A stretch of DNA of 64,000 bases from Paenibacillus hamazuiensis (GTDB taxonomy: Bacteria; Bacillota; Bacilli; Paenibacillales; NBRC-103111), in the NCBI RefSeq assembly GCF_023276405.1, contig NZ_JALRMO010000001.1:7665501-7729500 (forward strand). Direction: 5' to 3'. A program made the position numbers and the translations under genes. Below are positions 1 through 7,952 of the stretch, piece after piece; position 1 is the stretch's first letter; every line of letters starts with the position of its first letter. The notes under the pieces are model-generated. The model had not been told where the DNA came from and made no database searches. It was given only the letters and a program-made list of their open reading frames with translations.

Positions 1-961
1 GCTCGCGATGCGAGCCTTTTCCGGTGATGCGGTAATATTTGATCCCGGTATTGACGCGCTCATGCGTCGGCAGCACGTACGGCCGGATGTGTTCCCACTC
101 CTTCAGGTCGTTCCAGCCCAGATCCCAGCCGATATCCCGGTAATATTCCCGGTAGTTGAAATCGCCCGGGTAGCCGTCCTGCGAGCTCCAAACTTGACGC
201 GACGATTCGGGATCGCGCGGAAACGCACTCACTCCGTACGGGGTCATGAGCGGGGCATATAGCTCGCGGTTCGGATATGGAGTGGCGTAAGTTACAGCCG
301 TCGTATCGGCGATGAAAAAATCGATCCCCAACTGCTTCAGGATGCGATCGACCCCTAAAGTATAACCGCACTCCGGCAGCCAAATTCCTTTGGGCTTTCT
401 GCCAAAATGTCTCACATAATCGTCCACCGCGGCAGCGATCTGGGCACGGATCGCCTCCTCCGTTTTCATCAGCGGCAGAAAGCCGTGGGTAGCCGCGGAC
501 GTAAGGATTTCGACAAATCCTTGTTCCTGGTAATAACGGAATTTGTTCACGATATTGCGGCCGCAGCCCATGAAAATTTGCTGCAGCTTGCGAAACCGTT
601 CCGCATACATCCGGGCCAAGGGGAGCAGCTGCTTGTCTTTAGCCAGGCGTACCGTCTCCTTATCCGCCAGCTCGATCAGCTTGTGCAGGTGGTTCATGTA
701 GCGCTCCTGCATCAGCGGATCCGTGCATAAGGCCAGCAGCGTCGGCGTCATGGAAATGGTGATGCGAAAGTCGACTTTATCGTCGATCAACCGGTCGAAG
801 GCTTCGATGAGCGGCAAATACGTCTCGGTCATCGCCTCGTAAAACCACCGCTCCTCCATATAATCGTCGCGGTCGAAATGGCGTATGTACGGAAGATGGG
901 CGTGGAGCACCAGCGCCAAATAACCTTTCAGCTCCGGTTTTTGCTTGATTTTATTGATCAT
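1..961 (-). CDS. GH57 1,4-alpha-glucan branching enzyme-like protein (3' end off window)
   Basis: The reading frame is open from an ATG at 961 to the left edge, so only the N-terminal 320 residues are visible. The N-terminus LALVLHAHLPYIRH is the signature of glycoside hydrolase family 57 enzymes with a DUF1957 tail, which form alpha-1,6 branches in glycogen-type glucans. The motif IWLPECGY carries the expected catalytic glutamate. The gene starts 11 bases after the DUF4912 gene on the same strand, so the two are probably cotranscribed. The assignment to branching enzyme rather than another GH57 activity is inferred from the N-terminal half only. Confidence 0.85.
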   Translation of the reverse strand, partial: MINKIKQKPELKGYLALVLHAHLPYIRHFDRDDYMEERWFYEAMTETYLPLIEAFDRLIDDKVDFRITISMTPTLLALCTDPLMQERYMNHLHKLIELADKETVRLAKDKQLLPLARMYAERFRKLQQIFMGCGRNIVNKFRYYQEQGFVEILTSAATHGFLPLMKTEEAIRAQIAAAVDDYVRHFGRKPKGIWLPECGYTLGVDRILKQLGIDFFIADTTAVTYATPYPNRELYAPLMTPYGVSAFPRDPESSRQVWSSQDGYPGDFNYREYYRDIGWDLGWNDLKEWEHIRPYVLPTHERVNTGIKYYRITGKGSHRE

Positions 962-972
962 CGGGTCACACC

Positions 973-1479
973 TCACCGTGTACAATTGCCGTAGGCATTG
1001 AAATTTTCGAAAAAATGCGGTTCTATTCGGCCGTTCGCCTTGCCTTCCAGAACTTCCTCCACCGCCCCGACAACGGGTTCGCCCCAAGCCGCTTTAGCGT
1101 CCCGCGGCGTCGCGGCGGCGTTCGATCTCATCAGAGGAACAAACTGGCCGTGAATTGTATACGTACCGAGATCGGCCATATATGTAGCGTTCGCATGGAC
1201 ATTCGGAATATACCAATTGTTCGCTTCCGGCGTCGTACGGATATCGAAGCTGGAGTTGGCGTTATGGCCGTTAAAATAAATGCAGGTGACGTCGTAGACG
1301 CGAAGTATTTTCGGCAGCACGTGCCAGTCGCACTCGAAATGCTGCGAGCAGAGCCACCGCTTGCGATCGCTTACCTCCCAGTACGCGTACAGCGTATGAG
1401 CGTCTCTCACCATAAGATGAAGCAGGTCCCGGTTGTAGCGGTCCGGCACTTCGTAGCCGGCGGTCGGTATCGTATTCAT
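973..1479 (-). CDS. DUF4912 domain protein
   Basis: A 168-residue protein with the DUF4912 hallmark PDRYNRDLLHLMVRDAHTLY followed by AYWEVSD. The biochemical role of the family is not established. In Paenibacillaceae it commonly sits directly upstream of a GH57 branching enzyme, as here. I chose the ATG at 1479 because it follows an AGGAGG Shine-Dalgarno by about 8 bases; an ATG at 1512 in the same frame lacks one. It probably works with the neighbouring glucan enzyme, perhaps as a sugar-binding accessory, but that is inference. Confidence 0.8.
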   Translation of the reverse strand: MNTIPTAGYEVPDRYNRDLLHLMVRDAHTLYAYWEVSDRKRWLCSQHFECDWHVLPKILRVYDVTCIYFNGHNANSSFDIRTTPEANNWYIPNVHANATYMADLGTYTIHGQFVPLMRSNAAATPRDAKAAWGEPVVGAVEEVLEGKANGRIEPHFFENFNAYGNCTR

Positions 1480-1763
1480 CCGTTCCCTCCTGTTTCCTGA
1501 AAGTTCCTGCAACCTTTGAAGGGGGTCGTTTCGTTTAATAGGAGTTAGCGCGGCGGCTTCTCTTTAACTGTTTCAGGTTTTGCGCTTTGAGGCAATTTTA
1601 TTCCGGGTATGCCCGCAAAAGAGGAAATCCGGCCGCTGTGGGCGAATATGTTTAGATAACGCTAACAATGCAGCCGTAATTTGCCGATAATGTTGGAAAA
1701 GCCAGGGGCCCTGCCGAAGCCGGCTTTTCTTTCATCGCAAGCTTTTTTTAGGGGGGATTAACC

Positions 1764-2189
1764 ATGAGTTTTTGCTGCGGTGCCAGCATGATTGGAACAA
1801 AAGGGACGCTCAAACATATTCGTACCCAAATCCATAATGTGCCGATATTGTTCTGCCCGGTGTGCCACCGTGTTCAAGTGCATTATTTGGTGGAGAACGA
1901 ATATGAAATTTTGGCCGAGTACGCTCATGGGGACGGCGCCCCGGAAGTGGACTTTCAGGAATACGTCGATACCAAAAACGGAGCGGAGCTTTATGAAAAC
2001 TGCGTCAACCACGAAAACGAAGAGCCGATGGACATCGTCAAAAGCCAGATCGACATGGCGCTCGATTTGCTGATGGTGGCCAAAGACTTGGGCGATGCGG
2101 AGTGGGAAGAGCAGCTCAAGAAGCGGCTGAAGCTGCTCAGCCAGCGGAAGAGCAAGCTGAATGCGAAAAAAGCTTCGAACAAAGCGTAA
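1764..2189 (+). CDS. small zinc-ribbon-like conserved protein
   Basis: A 141-residue protein. The N-terminal 35 residues contain SFCCG and FCPVC, two Cys pairs spaced like a YgiT/MqsA-type zinc ribbon. Residues 60-120 are acidic and helical, and the C-terminus is Lys-rich. A strong Shine-Dalgarno (AGGGGGG) precedes the ATG, and a hairpin terminator follows within 20 bases, so it is probably monocistronic. I do not recognise a specific function. Metal binding is inferred from the cysteine spacing only. Confidence 0.7.
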   Translation: MSFCCGASMIGTKGTLKHIRTQIHNVPILFCPVCHRVQVHYLVENEYEILAEYAHGDGAPEVDFQEYVDTKNGAELYENCVNHENEEPMDIVKSQIDMALDLLMVAKDLGDAEWEEQLKKRLKLLSQRKSKLNAKKASNKA

Positions 2190-2204
2190 CCTTATACAAG
2201 TTTA

Positions 2205-2235
2205 AAACGTCTCTGACATTCAGAGGCGTTTTTTT
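2205..2235 (+). terminator. intrinsic terminator
   Basis: ACGTCTCTG and CAGAGGCGT form a 9-bp stem with one G-U pair, followed by seven T. It ends the zinc-ribbon gene. Confidence 0.85.
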
Positions 2236-2274
2236 GCGGTGTGGGGAATAGGCTGCCTGGAAACGTGCCAAAGT

Positions 2275-2815
2275 GGAGCGTGTCGGCCATTGTGTTTGCG
2301 CCAGCAAACCATGACGGAGAGGCGCGTGCATGAGACGCGTGGAGACTCCCGGGCATCGCCCAGCAGCGGCTTCCCTGAAATGTTGTCAGGTCAGCGGCCG
2401 GTGCTCTGCGCTTCTCCCTCCGGACCTCAAATCCGTTATATTGACCATACGAAGTTAATTCCGTTTTTGCCGGACACCAGATCTCTTATTAACAAATTAT
2501 CGACTAAAACGCGCCTCTTTTTTGGAGATAACGTCATCTGTGTCCACGAACCTGCTCAAATTGCCTCATCTCTGCAAAATAGCGGATTCAGGGTCCGAAT
2601 ACGGCAAGAAAACGTCATACGAGGCACGTAGAGGGTCCCCCGGCACCGCACCAAAAGAGGAGCGTGTCCGTCATCAGGTTAGCGTCAGCAAACCATGGCA
2701 GACAAACGCGTGTACGAGGCACATATAAACTCCCTCGGCATCGCACCTAACGTAAAGCGTGCCCGGCATAAGATTTTTTGGGCGAAGCTAAAAAATCCAT
2801 GGCGGGCAAACGCGA
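2275..2815. repeat. degenerate intergenic repeat modules
   Basis: A unit of about 85-90 bases occurs in full at 2275-2361 and 2659-2747, as a tail at 2618-2652 and as a head at 2754-2815. Shared blocks are GGAGCGTGTC, CAGCAAACCATG, ACGAGGCAC and CTCCC..CGGCAtCGC. No gene with coding character lies between the copies. The origin is unknown; decayed tandem copies of one intergenic element fit best. Confidence 0.6.
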
Positions 2816-2838
2816 ACTAGAAGTGAGCAGTAACATGT

Positions 2839-2980
2839 TACAGGCGGGTCCAGGGCGCCCGAGCGCCTGGGGTCCCCCCGGTAGGGGGATTTAGGGGAGA
2901 GAGCCGCGAGCAGTCGCGCTCTACAGGCGGGTCCAGGGCGCCCGAGCGCCTGGGGTCCCCCCGGTGGGGGGATTTAGGGG
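2839..2980. repeat. 59-bp direct repeat, two copies
   Basis: Copies at 2839-2897 and 2922-2980 differ at one position (GGTAGGGGG against GGTGGGGGG). Each contains two dyads: CCAGGGCGC with GCGCCTGG, and CCCCCCGG with its G-run. It is gene-free DNA upstream of sigI; the function is unknown. Confidence 0.75.
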
Positions 2981-3139
2981 GGCTCCCGCGCTTCCATTAT
3001 CTTCCCTTAACCGCAGCCTGAATTCCATGTTATGCTACGGTTATGGTTTCATGCAGAAGATTACATAATTCGGTCAAGTCTCTCAAAAATGGGCTTATCT
3101 GCAGATTGCTGATATAATAGACACGGGCGACGTATGTCG

Positions 3140-3168
3140 ACCCCCGAAAACGGTGCCTCGGGCCCGAA
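3140..3168 (+). promoter_or_regulatory. candidate SigI-dependent promoter of sigI-rsgI
   Basis: ACCCCC at 3140-3145 followed by an A-rich run, then CGAA at 3165-3168. These match the -35 (ACCCCC) and -10 (CGAA) elements described for SigI promoters in Bacillus and clostridia. The 19-base spacing is at the long end. The element sits about 25 bases upstream of the sigI start and implies autoregulation. Confidence 0.6.
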
Positions 3169-3193
3169 ATTCCTATAGTGTGAGGTGGAACGG

Positions 3194-4021
3194 TTGCTAC
3201 TGGTTCTGTTTAAAAAATTTTTAGGTAAACGCCAGTCAGACCGCCCTGAAACAACGGATTCGCAAACACCGGAACAGCAAGTGATTCGGATTCAAGAGGG
3301 TGATACGCGTCTGCGTAATCAGTTCATCACTGATTACCAGCCTTTTGTTGCTAAAGTGACCAGCCGCTTTTGCAAAAGATACATCGATCCCGCACGGGAT
3401 GACGAATTCAGCGTCGCGCTCGGCGCATTCAACGAAGCGATCAATCAGTTTTCGCCGCAGGCGGGGCGCTCCTTTCTCGGGTTTTCCGAGCAGGTGATCC
3501 GGCGCCGCCTGATCGATTATGTGCGCAAGGAGCAACGGCACAACCAGCAAATTCCGTACAGCACGTTCGAGGTGGAGGACGAGGAAGACAACGTCATCAA
3601 CCCGGTTGAAATCCACCAGGCGATCGAGGAATACGAAAAACAAAAAGGTATGGAAGAAAGGCGCAGCGAAATCATCGATTTGAACCGCTGCCTGTCGGAT
3701 TTCGGCATTTCGTTTGGCGACCTTGTGGATGCATCTCCCAAGCATGTGGATTCGCGCAAGGCGTTATGCGGCATCGGCAAATTGCTCGCGGAAGACACCG
3801 GCCTGATGAGGCTGATGTTGTCCAAACGGATGCTGCCGATCAAAGAGCTGCTGGAGAAGGTCGATTTTTCTCGAAAAACGTTAGAAAGGAACCGAAAATT
3901 TATTATCGCTGTCGCATTGATTCAAAACGGCCCTTATCCGTATCTCAGGGATTATTTGCAATTGGATCAGTCCGAGGATCAAGCCGCGGCAACGACGGAA
4001 AGGGGGGACAACCTTGAATAA
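3194..4021 (+). CDS. sigI: RNA polymerase sigma factor SigI
   Basis: A sigma-70-type factor of the SigI family, about 275 residues, close to the 251 of B. subtilis SigI. Family features seen are QFITDYQPFVAKV, the RYIDPARDDEFSVALGAFNEAI block of region 2, RRRLIDYVRKE, and RKTLERNRKFIIAVALI near the C-terminus. In Bacillus it responds to heat and envelope stress; in cellulolytic clostridia it responds to polysaccharide sensing. I prefer the TTG at 3194 because GAGGTGG lies six bases upstream; a GTG at 3185 is in frame but lacks a separate ribosome site. It overlaps rsgI by 8 bases, typical of a translationally coupled sigma/anti-sigma pair. Confidence 0.93.
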   Translation: MLLVLFKKFLGKRQSDRPETTDSQTPEQQVIRIQEGDTRLRNQFITDYQPFVAKVTSRFCKRYIDPARDDEFSVALGAFNEAINQFSPQAGRSFLGFSEQVIRRRLIDYVRKEQRHNQQIPYSTFEVEDEEDNVINPVEIHQAIEEYEKQKGMEERRSEIIDLNRCLSDFGISFGDLVDASPKHVDSRKALCGIGKLLAEDTGLMRLMLSKRMLPIKELLEKVDFSRKTLERNRKFIIAVALIQNGPYPYLRDYLQLDQSEDQAAATTERGDNLE

Positions 4022-5585
4022 AGGCATCGTGATGGAATTAAATGATAAAGACATCATCGTGATGACCGCGGACGGACGTTTTGAGAGGCTTGCCCGTAAA
4101 AATAGGCAATGCCAAGTAGGCGAAGAAATTGTTTTTGCCGATACCCGCATCAATTGGAAAAGCCCGTCGGTAGCCGGTAAGTCGGCGCTGGCGGCAGCGG
4201 TTGTGTTCTGCCTCGTCTTGTTCGGCAGCTTCGCCGGCAAGATAGGCACCCCCGAGGTTGTCGCTTATGTATCGATGGATATCAACCCCAGCGTGGAGAT
4301 GGGCCTCGACCAGCTCGAGAACGTCATTGAACTGAGGGGCCTCAACGCGGATGGGCAGCAGCTTATTCAGTCGGTCGATTACAAAGGCAAGCCGGTTGAA
4401 GACGTTACGGAAAAGCTGCTCGACAAAGCGGAGGAGAAAGCACTGGCCATAGGCGAAGGGGAAATTGTCATCGCGAGCACCCTTGTGAACGAAAGCGCCA
4501 AGGTGAGCGACGAGGAAATTGCCCAAAAGCTGAAGCAAAAAGTCGTAAGTCATATTCAAACGACACATCCCGATAAGGCAAGCAACTATCAGGTTACCGC
4601 TTTTGCCGCGCCCCAGGAAATTCGCGAAACCGCAAGCAAAAACGAGCTGTCGATGGGCAAGTATGCCGTATACTTGAACGCGAAAAACAATGGGGTTCCC
4701 GTGACGATTGACGATGTGAAAAAAGAGTCGGTGCGTCAAATCGCCAAAGATAACGGCGTGGACAAAGTCATCCCCGAGACGCCGCCGACCAAAACGGCCA
4801 TGAAGCAGCTGCTCGAGGAAGAAAAGACCGGACAGCTTGACAAAAAGGTAGAGGAGATTAAAAAGGAACGGGAGAAAAACAACAAAAACGACCCGAAAAA
4901 AACCGGAACGGGAAGCGGCAATACCAATAACGGAAAAACGGGATCCCCGGGCAGCTCATCTTCGAACAATTCTTCGTCCAAACCGGGAGCCACTTCGAAT
5001 CCGCAAAACGGCAGCAAGGCGGCCAATCCGGCGAATTCCAAAAACGGAAACGCCGGCAAGCAGCAGGACAGCAAAAAAGACGACGAAAAAGACGACAAGA
5101 AGGACGATAAGAAAGACGACAAAAAAGACGATAAGAAAAAGGACGACCCGCAGAAGGATGATTCGAGCAAGAATGATCCGAAGCGGGAAGACCCGCGTAA
5201 AGACGATTCGAAGAAAGACGACTCCAAAAAGGAAGATTCCAAAAAAGAAGATCCCAAAAAAGATGATTCGAAAAAAAACGACCCCAAGAAGGATGATCCT
5301 CCAAAAAAGGATGATCCTTCAAAGGAGGAGGATTCCAAGAAGAACGATTCCAAAAAAGACGACAGCACAAAGGATGATTCCAAGAAAGACGACTCCAAAA
5401 AGGAAGATTCCAAGAAGCAGACCGACCTGCAGGACGATAAAAAGCCGGACAAGAAGTCGGATACCGGCGCTAACGATGACGATAAGAAAAAGAATGACTC
5501 GAACAAAAACGATTCGAAGAAAGACGATTCCAAGAAAGACGACAAGTCCGACTCCAAAAAAGACGATAACGCCAAACGGAACTAA
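4014..5585 (+). CDS. rsgI: anti-sigma-I factor RsgI with long K/D/S-rich tail
   Basis: The first 55 residues form the cytoplasmic RsgI_N domain that binds SigI. One membrane helix follows (about 58-78, SALAAAVVFCLVLFGSFAG), and then the conserved extracytoplasmic segment beginning EVVAYVSMDINPSVEMG. From about residue 285 to the end, some 240 residues are low complexity: a Gly/Ser/Asn linker and then dozens of KKDD, KEDSKK and KNDP units. Known RsgI proteins carry varied extracellular sensors. A polyampholyte tail without a folded carbohydrate-binding module is unusual and may contact wall or anionic polymer. The start is TTG at 4014, preceded by AGGGGGG. Confidence 0.92.
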   Translation: MNKGIVMELNDKDIIVMTADGRFERLARKNRQCQVGEEIVFADTRINWKSPSVAGKSALAAAVVFCLVLFGSFAGKIGTPEVVAYVSMDINPSVEMGLDQLENVIELRGLNADGQQLIQSVDYKGKPVEDVTEKLLDKAEEKALAIGEGEIVIASTLVNESAKVSDEEIAQKLKQKVVSHIQTTHPDKASNYQVTAFAAPQEIRETASKNELSMGKYAVYLNAKNNGVPVTIDDVKKESVRQIAKDNGVDKVIPETPPTKTAMKQLLEEEKTGQLDKKVEEIKKEREKNNKNDPKKTGTGSGNTNNGKTGSPGSSSSNNSSSKPGATSNPQNGSKAANPANSKNGNAGKQQDSKKDDEKDDKKDDKKDDKKDDKKKDDPQKDDSSKNDPKREDPRKDDSKKDDSKKEDSKKEDPKKDDSKKNDPKKDDPPKKDDPSKEEDSKKNDSKKDDSTKDDSKKDDSKKEDSKKQTDLQDDKKPDKKSDTGANDDDKKKNDSNKNDSKKDDSKKDDKSDSKKDDNAKRN

Positions 5586-5604
5586 TTTCGATTTCTTGTA
5601 CGGG

Positions 5605-5634
5605 AAAAACTCCTTTTCGACAAGGAGTTTTTTT
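5605..5634 (+). terminator. intrinsic terminator of sigI-rsgI
   Basis: AAACTCCTT and AAGGAGTTT pair around TTCGAC, followed by a T-run. Confidence 0.9.
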
Positions 5635-5819
5635 GTTGTTGTCGAATATACTTGGTACTGTAAGTCCATCCATATTTTGTGAGGGGGGGATAATAAATAA
5701 TAATTGAACGGATGATTCAGGGGGGACCTATTATTTACATTTCCGTTTTTATTGACTATTCTTTACTTAGAGATCGGACTGTTACAGTTGGGGCTCCGTA
5801 AATGGGGAGGAGTTCGTGC

Positions 5820-7196
5820 ATGTCGGATTTTAAAAAACGCTACGTTCGTGCGTTAACGGATTATGTGCAAAGCGGTAGTGAAAGCTGTGCATCGTACATT
5901 TCCACGCTGCTGCCATATTCAACAAATATGCTTCCGGAGCAATTAACGGCATTGCATGAGGATTGCATGCGGGTACTGATAGCCAACGTCGAGTCGACGG
6001 ACGCACTCACCTATTACCATCGATCGTTCGTGTTTCTCATTGAGCTGATGGTGTCTTGTCGTCAACAGAGCGATGTGCCTCCGCCAAGCGACGCCTTGCT
6101 GAATGAGCTGCGCGAAATGCTGCTATCGTCACAGATCTCCTTTCAAAACGTCAAAAACAAATATGAAAACGTTCTTCAATATATGGACAGCGGCATCGCC
6201 ATGTTCGACCGGGACGGCTACATCTCCTTTGCCAATATCAAATTCAGCCAAATCGTCGGGGCTCCGCGTAAAACGCTGCTCGGTCAGGATATGCGCGGAC
6301 TGCTCAAAAACCGCCTGCTGACGATCGGCATAAAACGGCTCTTTTTGCGAATATATCACGAGATGTATAAACTGCGGGCGCCTTTTAAGGAGATTATCGA
6401 CGAAAAAGGACGCCATTTGCTCGTTACGGCGATGTACGGAGAGGAATTTGACGGGGACATGCTGATCAGCGTCAAGGATGTGACCGAATTCCGCCGGATC
6501 GAGCAGTCTGCCTATCAGAACGACAAGCTGGCCATGCTCGGCAAAATTTCCGCTTCCATCGCGCATGAAATCCGCAACCCGCTGACATCGATACGCGGTT
6601 TCATTCAGCTGCTCCGTCCGGACCTCGCGGCGCTCGGCAAAGAGGAGTATGCGCGGATTATTTTACAGGAGATCGACAGGGCTAACGATATCATCTACGA
6701 GTTCCTGAGCTCCTCCAAGCCGACGGCGCCGATCAAGGAAAAAGTGCAGGTCGCCTCGCTCGTCCGGGAAATTTCCCTGCTTTACGAGAGCGAGGCGCTG
6801 CTGAACGGCTGCGTCATCGAAAGGTCGCCAATCGATCCCGGCATCATGATTGCCGTGGATGTGAAGCAGATCAAGCAGGTGCTGCTCAACATCGTGAAAA
6901 ATGCGGTGGAGGAACTGAAGCGGCCCGATTCGGCCGAACACGGCCGCATTCGCATTACCGCCGGGCTGAAGGACGGCCAGGTGTTCATCGCCATCGCAGA
7001 CAACGGGCGGGGCATCGATCCGGCTGTGCAGGCGCGGCTGTTCGATCCGTTTGTCAGCACGAAGTCGGAAGGGACAGGCCTCGGTCTTGCGGTATGCTAC
7101 CGCATCGTCAAAAACCATGGCGGTACGATTCAAGTAGACAGCCGGGTTCAGCAGGGCACAACCTTTATCATTCATCTCCCTCATCCGGATGCATAA
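5820..7196 (+). CDS. soluble PAS-domain sensor histidine kinase
   Basis: A 458-residue protein without membrane segments. Residues 1-90 resemble the N-terminal dimerisation domain of the RsbU phosphatase. A PAS domain covers about 105-220. The phosphoacceptor helix contains IAHEIRNPLTSIRGF (about 253-268), and the ATPase domain has the N-box NIVKNAVEEL, G1 DNGRGID and G2 GTGLGLAVCYRIV. This layout is shared by cytoplasmic sporulation-type kinases of Bacillales that feed Spo0F. No response regulator lies beside it, which fits an orphan phosphorelay kinase. The ATG at 5820 follows GGGGAGGAG; a frame-compatible ATG at 5802 does not. Confidence 0.9.
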   Translation: MSDFKKRYVRALTDYVQSGSESCASYISTLLPYSTNMLPEQLTALHEDCMRVLIANVESTDALTYYHRSFVFLIELMVSCRQQSDVPPPSDALLNELREMLLSSQISFQNVKNKYENVLQYMDSGIAMFDRDGYISFANIKFSQIVGAPRKTLLGQDMRGLLKNRLLTIGIKRLFLRIYHEMYKLRAPFKEIIDEKGRHLLVTAMYGEEFDGDMLISVKDVTEFRRIEQSAYQNDKLAMLGKISASIAHEIRNPLTSIRGFIQLLRPDLAALGKEEYARIILQEIDRANDIIYEFLSSSKPTAPIKEKVQVASLVREISLLYESEALLNGCVIERSPIDPGIMIAVDVKQIKQVLLNIVKNAVEELKRPDSAEHGRIRITAGLKDGQVFIAIADNGRGIDPAVQARLFDPFVSTKSEGTGLGLAVCYRIVKNHGGTIQVDSRVQQGTTFIIHLPHPDA

Positions 7197-7210
7197 AACC
7201 GCAGAATTCC

Positions 7211-7250
7211 CCGCATGTTAAAAGCGGATCCATTATTTTCAAACATGCGG
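7211..7250 (+). promoter_or_regulatory. inverted repeat overlapping the ribosome site of the Q-rich gene
   Basis: CCGCATGTT (7211-7219) and AACATGCGG (7242-7250) are perfect complements. The right arm includes the first bases of the GCGGAGGTG Shine-Dalgarno, so a hairpin could mask translation of the following gene. Confidence 0.5.
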
Positions 7251-7263
7251 AGGTGTTTCACGG

Positions 7264-7602
7264 ATGATGAACTACGGACAGCAAGCGGGGCAGCAGGTGA
7301 TGCCGCAATCCGCCCAACCGCTGCAGCAGGCGGCTCAGGCCGTGCAGCAGGTCATTCAGGCGCAGCAGGCGATCGCACGGTCGGGACTGAGCAACTTCTC
7401 GCAGCAGATGATGCAGGCGAGCCAAACGCTGCAGCAAGCCGTGCAGCAGCTGCAAAACGCGCAAAACCAGATTCAGGTGCAAATGGACGCGCAGCAGCGC
7501 CAGCTGCAGCAAATTCAGCAGCAGGTGATGCAGGCGCTGCAGCAGTTCCAGGCAGCGGAGAAGCTGGCACAGCCGCAAGTCGGCGGCTACTCGTACCAGT
7601 AA
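7264..7602 (+). CDS. Gln-rich small coiled-coil protein
   Basis: A 112-residue protein composed largely of Gln, Ala, Met and Val, with repeated QQ(V/L)MQA and LQQAVQQLQ units at near-heptad spacing, so a long amphipathic helix or coiled coil is expected. It has no signal peptide or cysteine. A GGAGGTG lies upstream and two ATG codons (7264 and 7267) are possible. A terminator follows directly. I cannot name a family. Short Gln-rich proteins are common in spore-forming Bacillales and some are coat-associated, so a sporulation link with the upstream kinase is possible but unproven. Confidence 0.65.
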   Translation: MMNYGQQAGQQVMPQSAQPLQQAAQAVQQVIQAQQAIARSGLSNFSQQMMQASQTLQQAVQQLQNAQNQIQVQMDAQQRQLQQIQQQVMQALQQFQAAEKLAQPQVGGYSYQ

Positions 7603-7608
7603 CGATCA

Positions 7609-7646
7609 GGCATCGGGCTTTCTAAGTCCGGTGCTTTTTTCTTTTT
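7609..7646 (+). terminator. intrinsic terminator
   Basis: GCATCGGGC pairs with GTCCGGTGC (G-U pairs included), followed by a T-run. Confidence 0.7.
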
Positions 7647-7649
7647 CGC

Positions 7650-7952
7650 AGATGGATGACTTATTAGGACAGATGTCTTATAATGGAGGAAAGCGTTATA
7701 GCGTTAAATCACGTATATGAAAAGGTGGGAATTCGTTCGGGCCGCGGGAGACTGAAGCCCATGCATTCACGCCTTTTTTAAATGGGGGCTCCCCCAAAAG
7801 TAATACCAAACGCTTGGATCGAAGCAATTCAAGAAGTTCATCCGTGTTTAATGATGAAGCGTTTGCTGCTTTAACGGTATTGGCTTCAAAGGTTCACGTC
7901 ACCTTATGATGAACTTTGTTGCTGTACGGACTTGGGTGAGGAGGAGCAGGTT
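7650..7952 (+). other. structured gene-free region upstream of the aldo/keto reductase
   Basis: No gene is seen. A TATAAT lies near 7670, and AAAAGG.GTG pairs with CACGCCTTTT before a T-run near 7790, so a short RNA may be made. Further on, AATACC/GGTATT encloses CAAACGCTT (7807-7815) paired with AAGCGTTTG (7857-7865). The structure is real at the sequence level; no known riboswitch class was recognised. Confidence 0.4.

Noticed and set aside
2239-2631. 130-codon ORF in the repeat-filled gap
   Set aside because: It reads through degenerate repeats and has no ribosome site or recognisable domain.
4736-5575. 279-codon Ser/Phe/Leu-rich ORF antisense to rsgI
   Set aside because: The reverse complement of the KKDD/KEDSKK coding repeat; a composition artefact.
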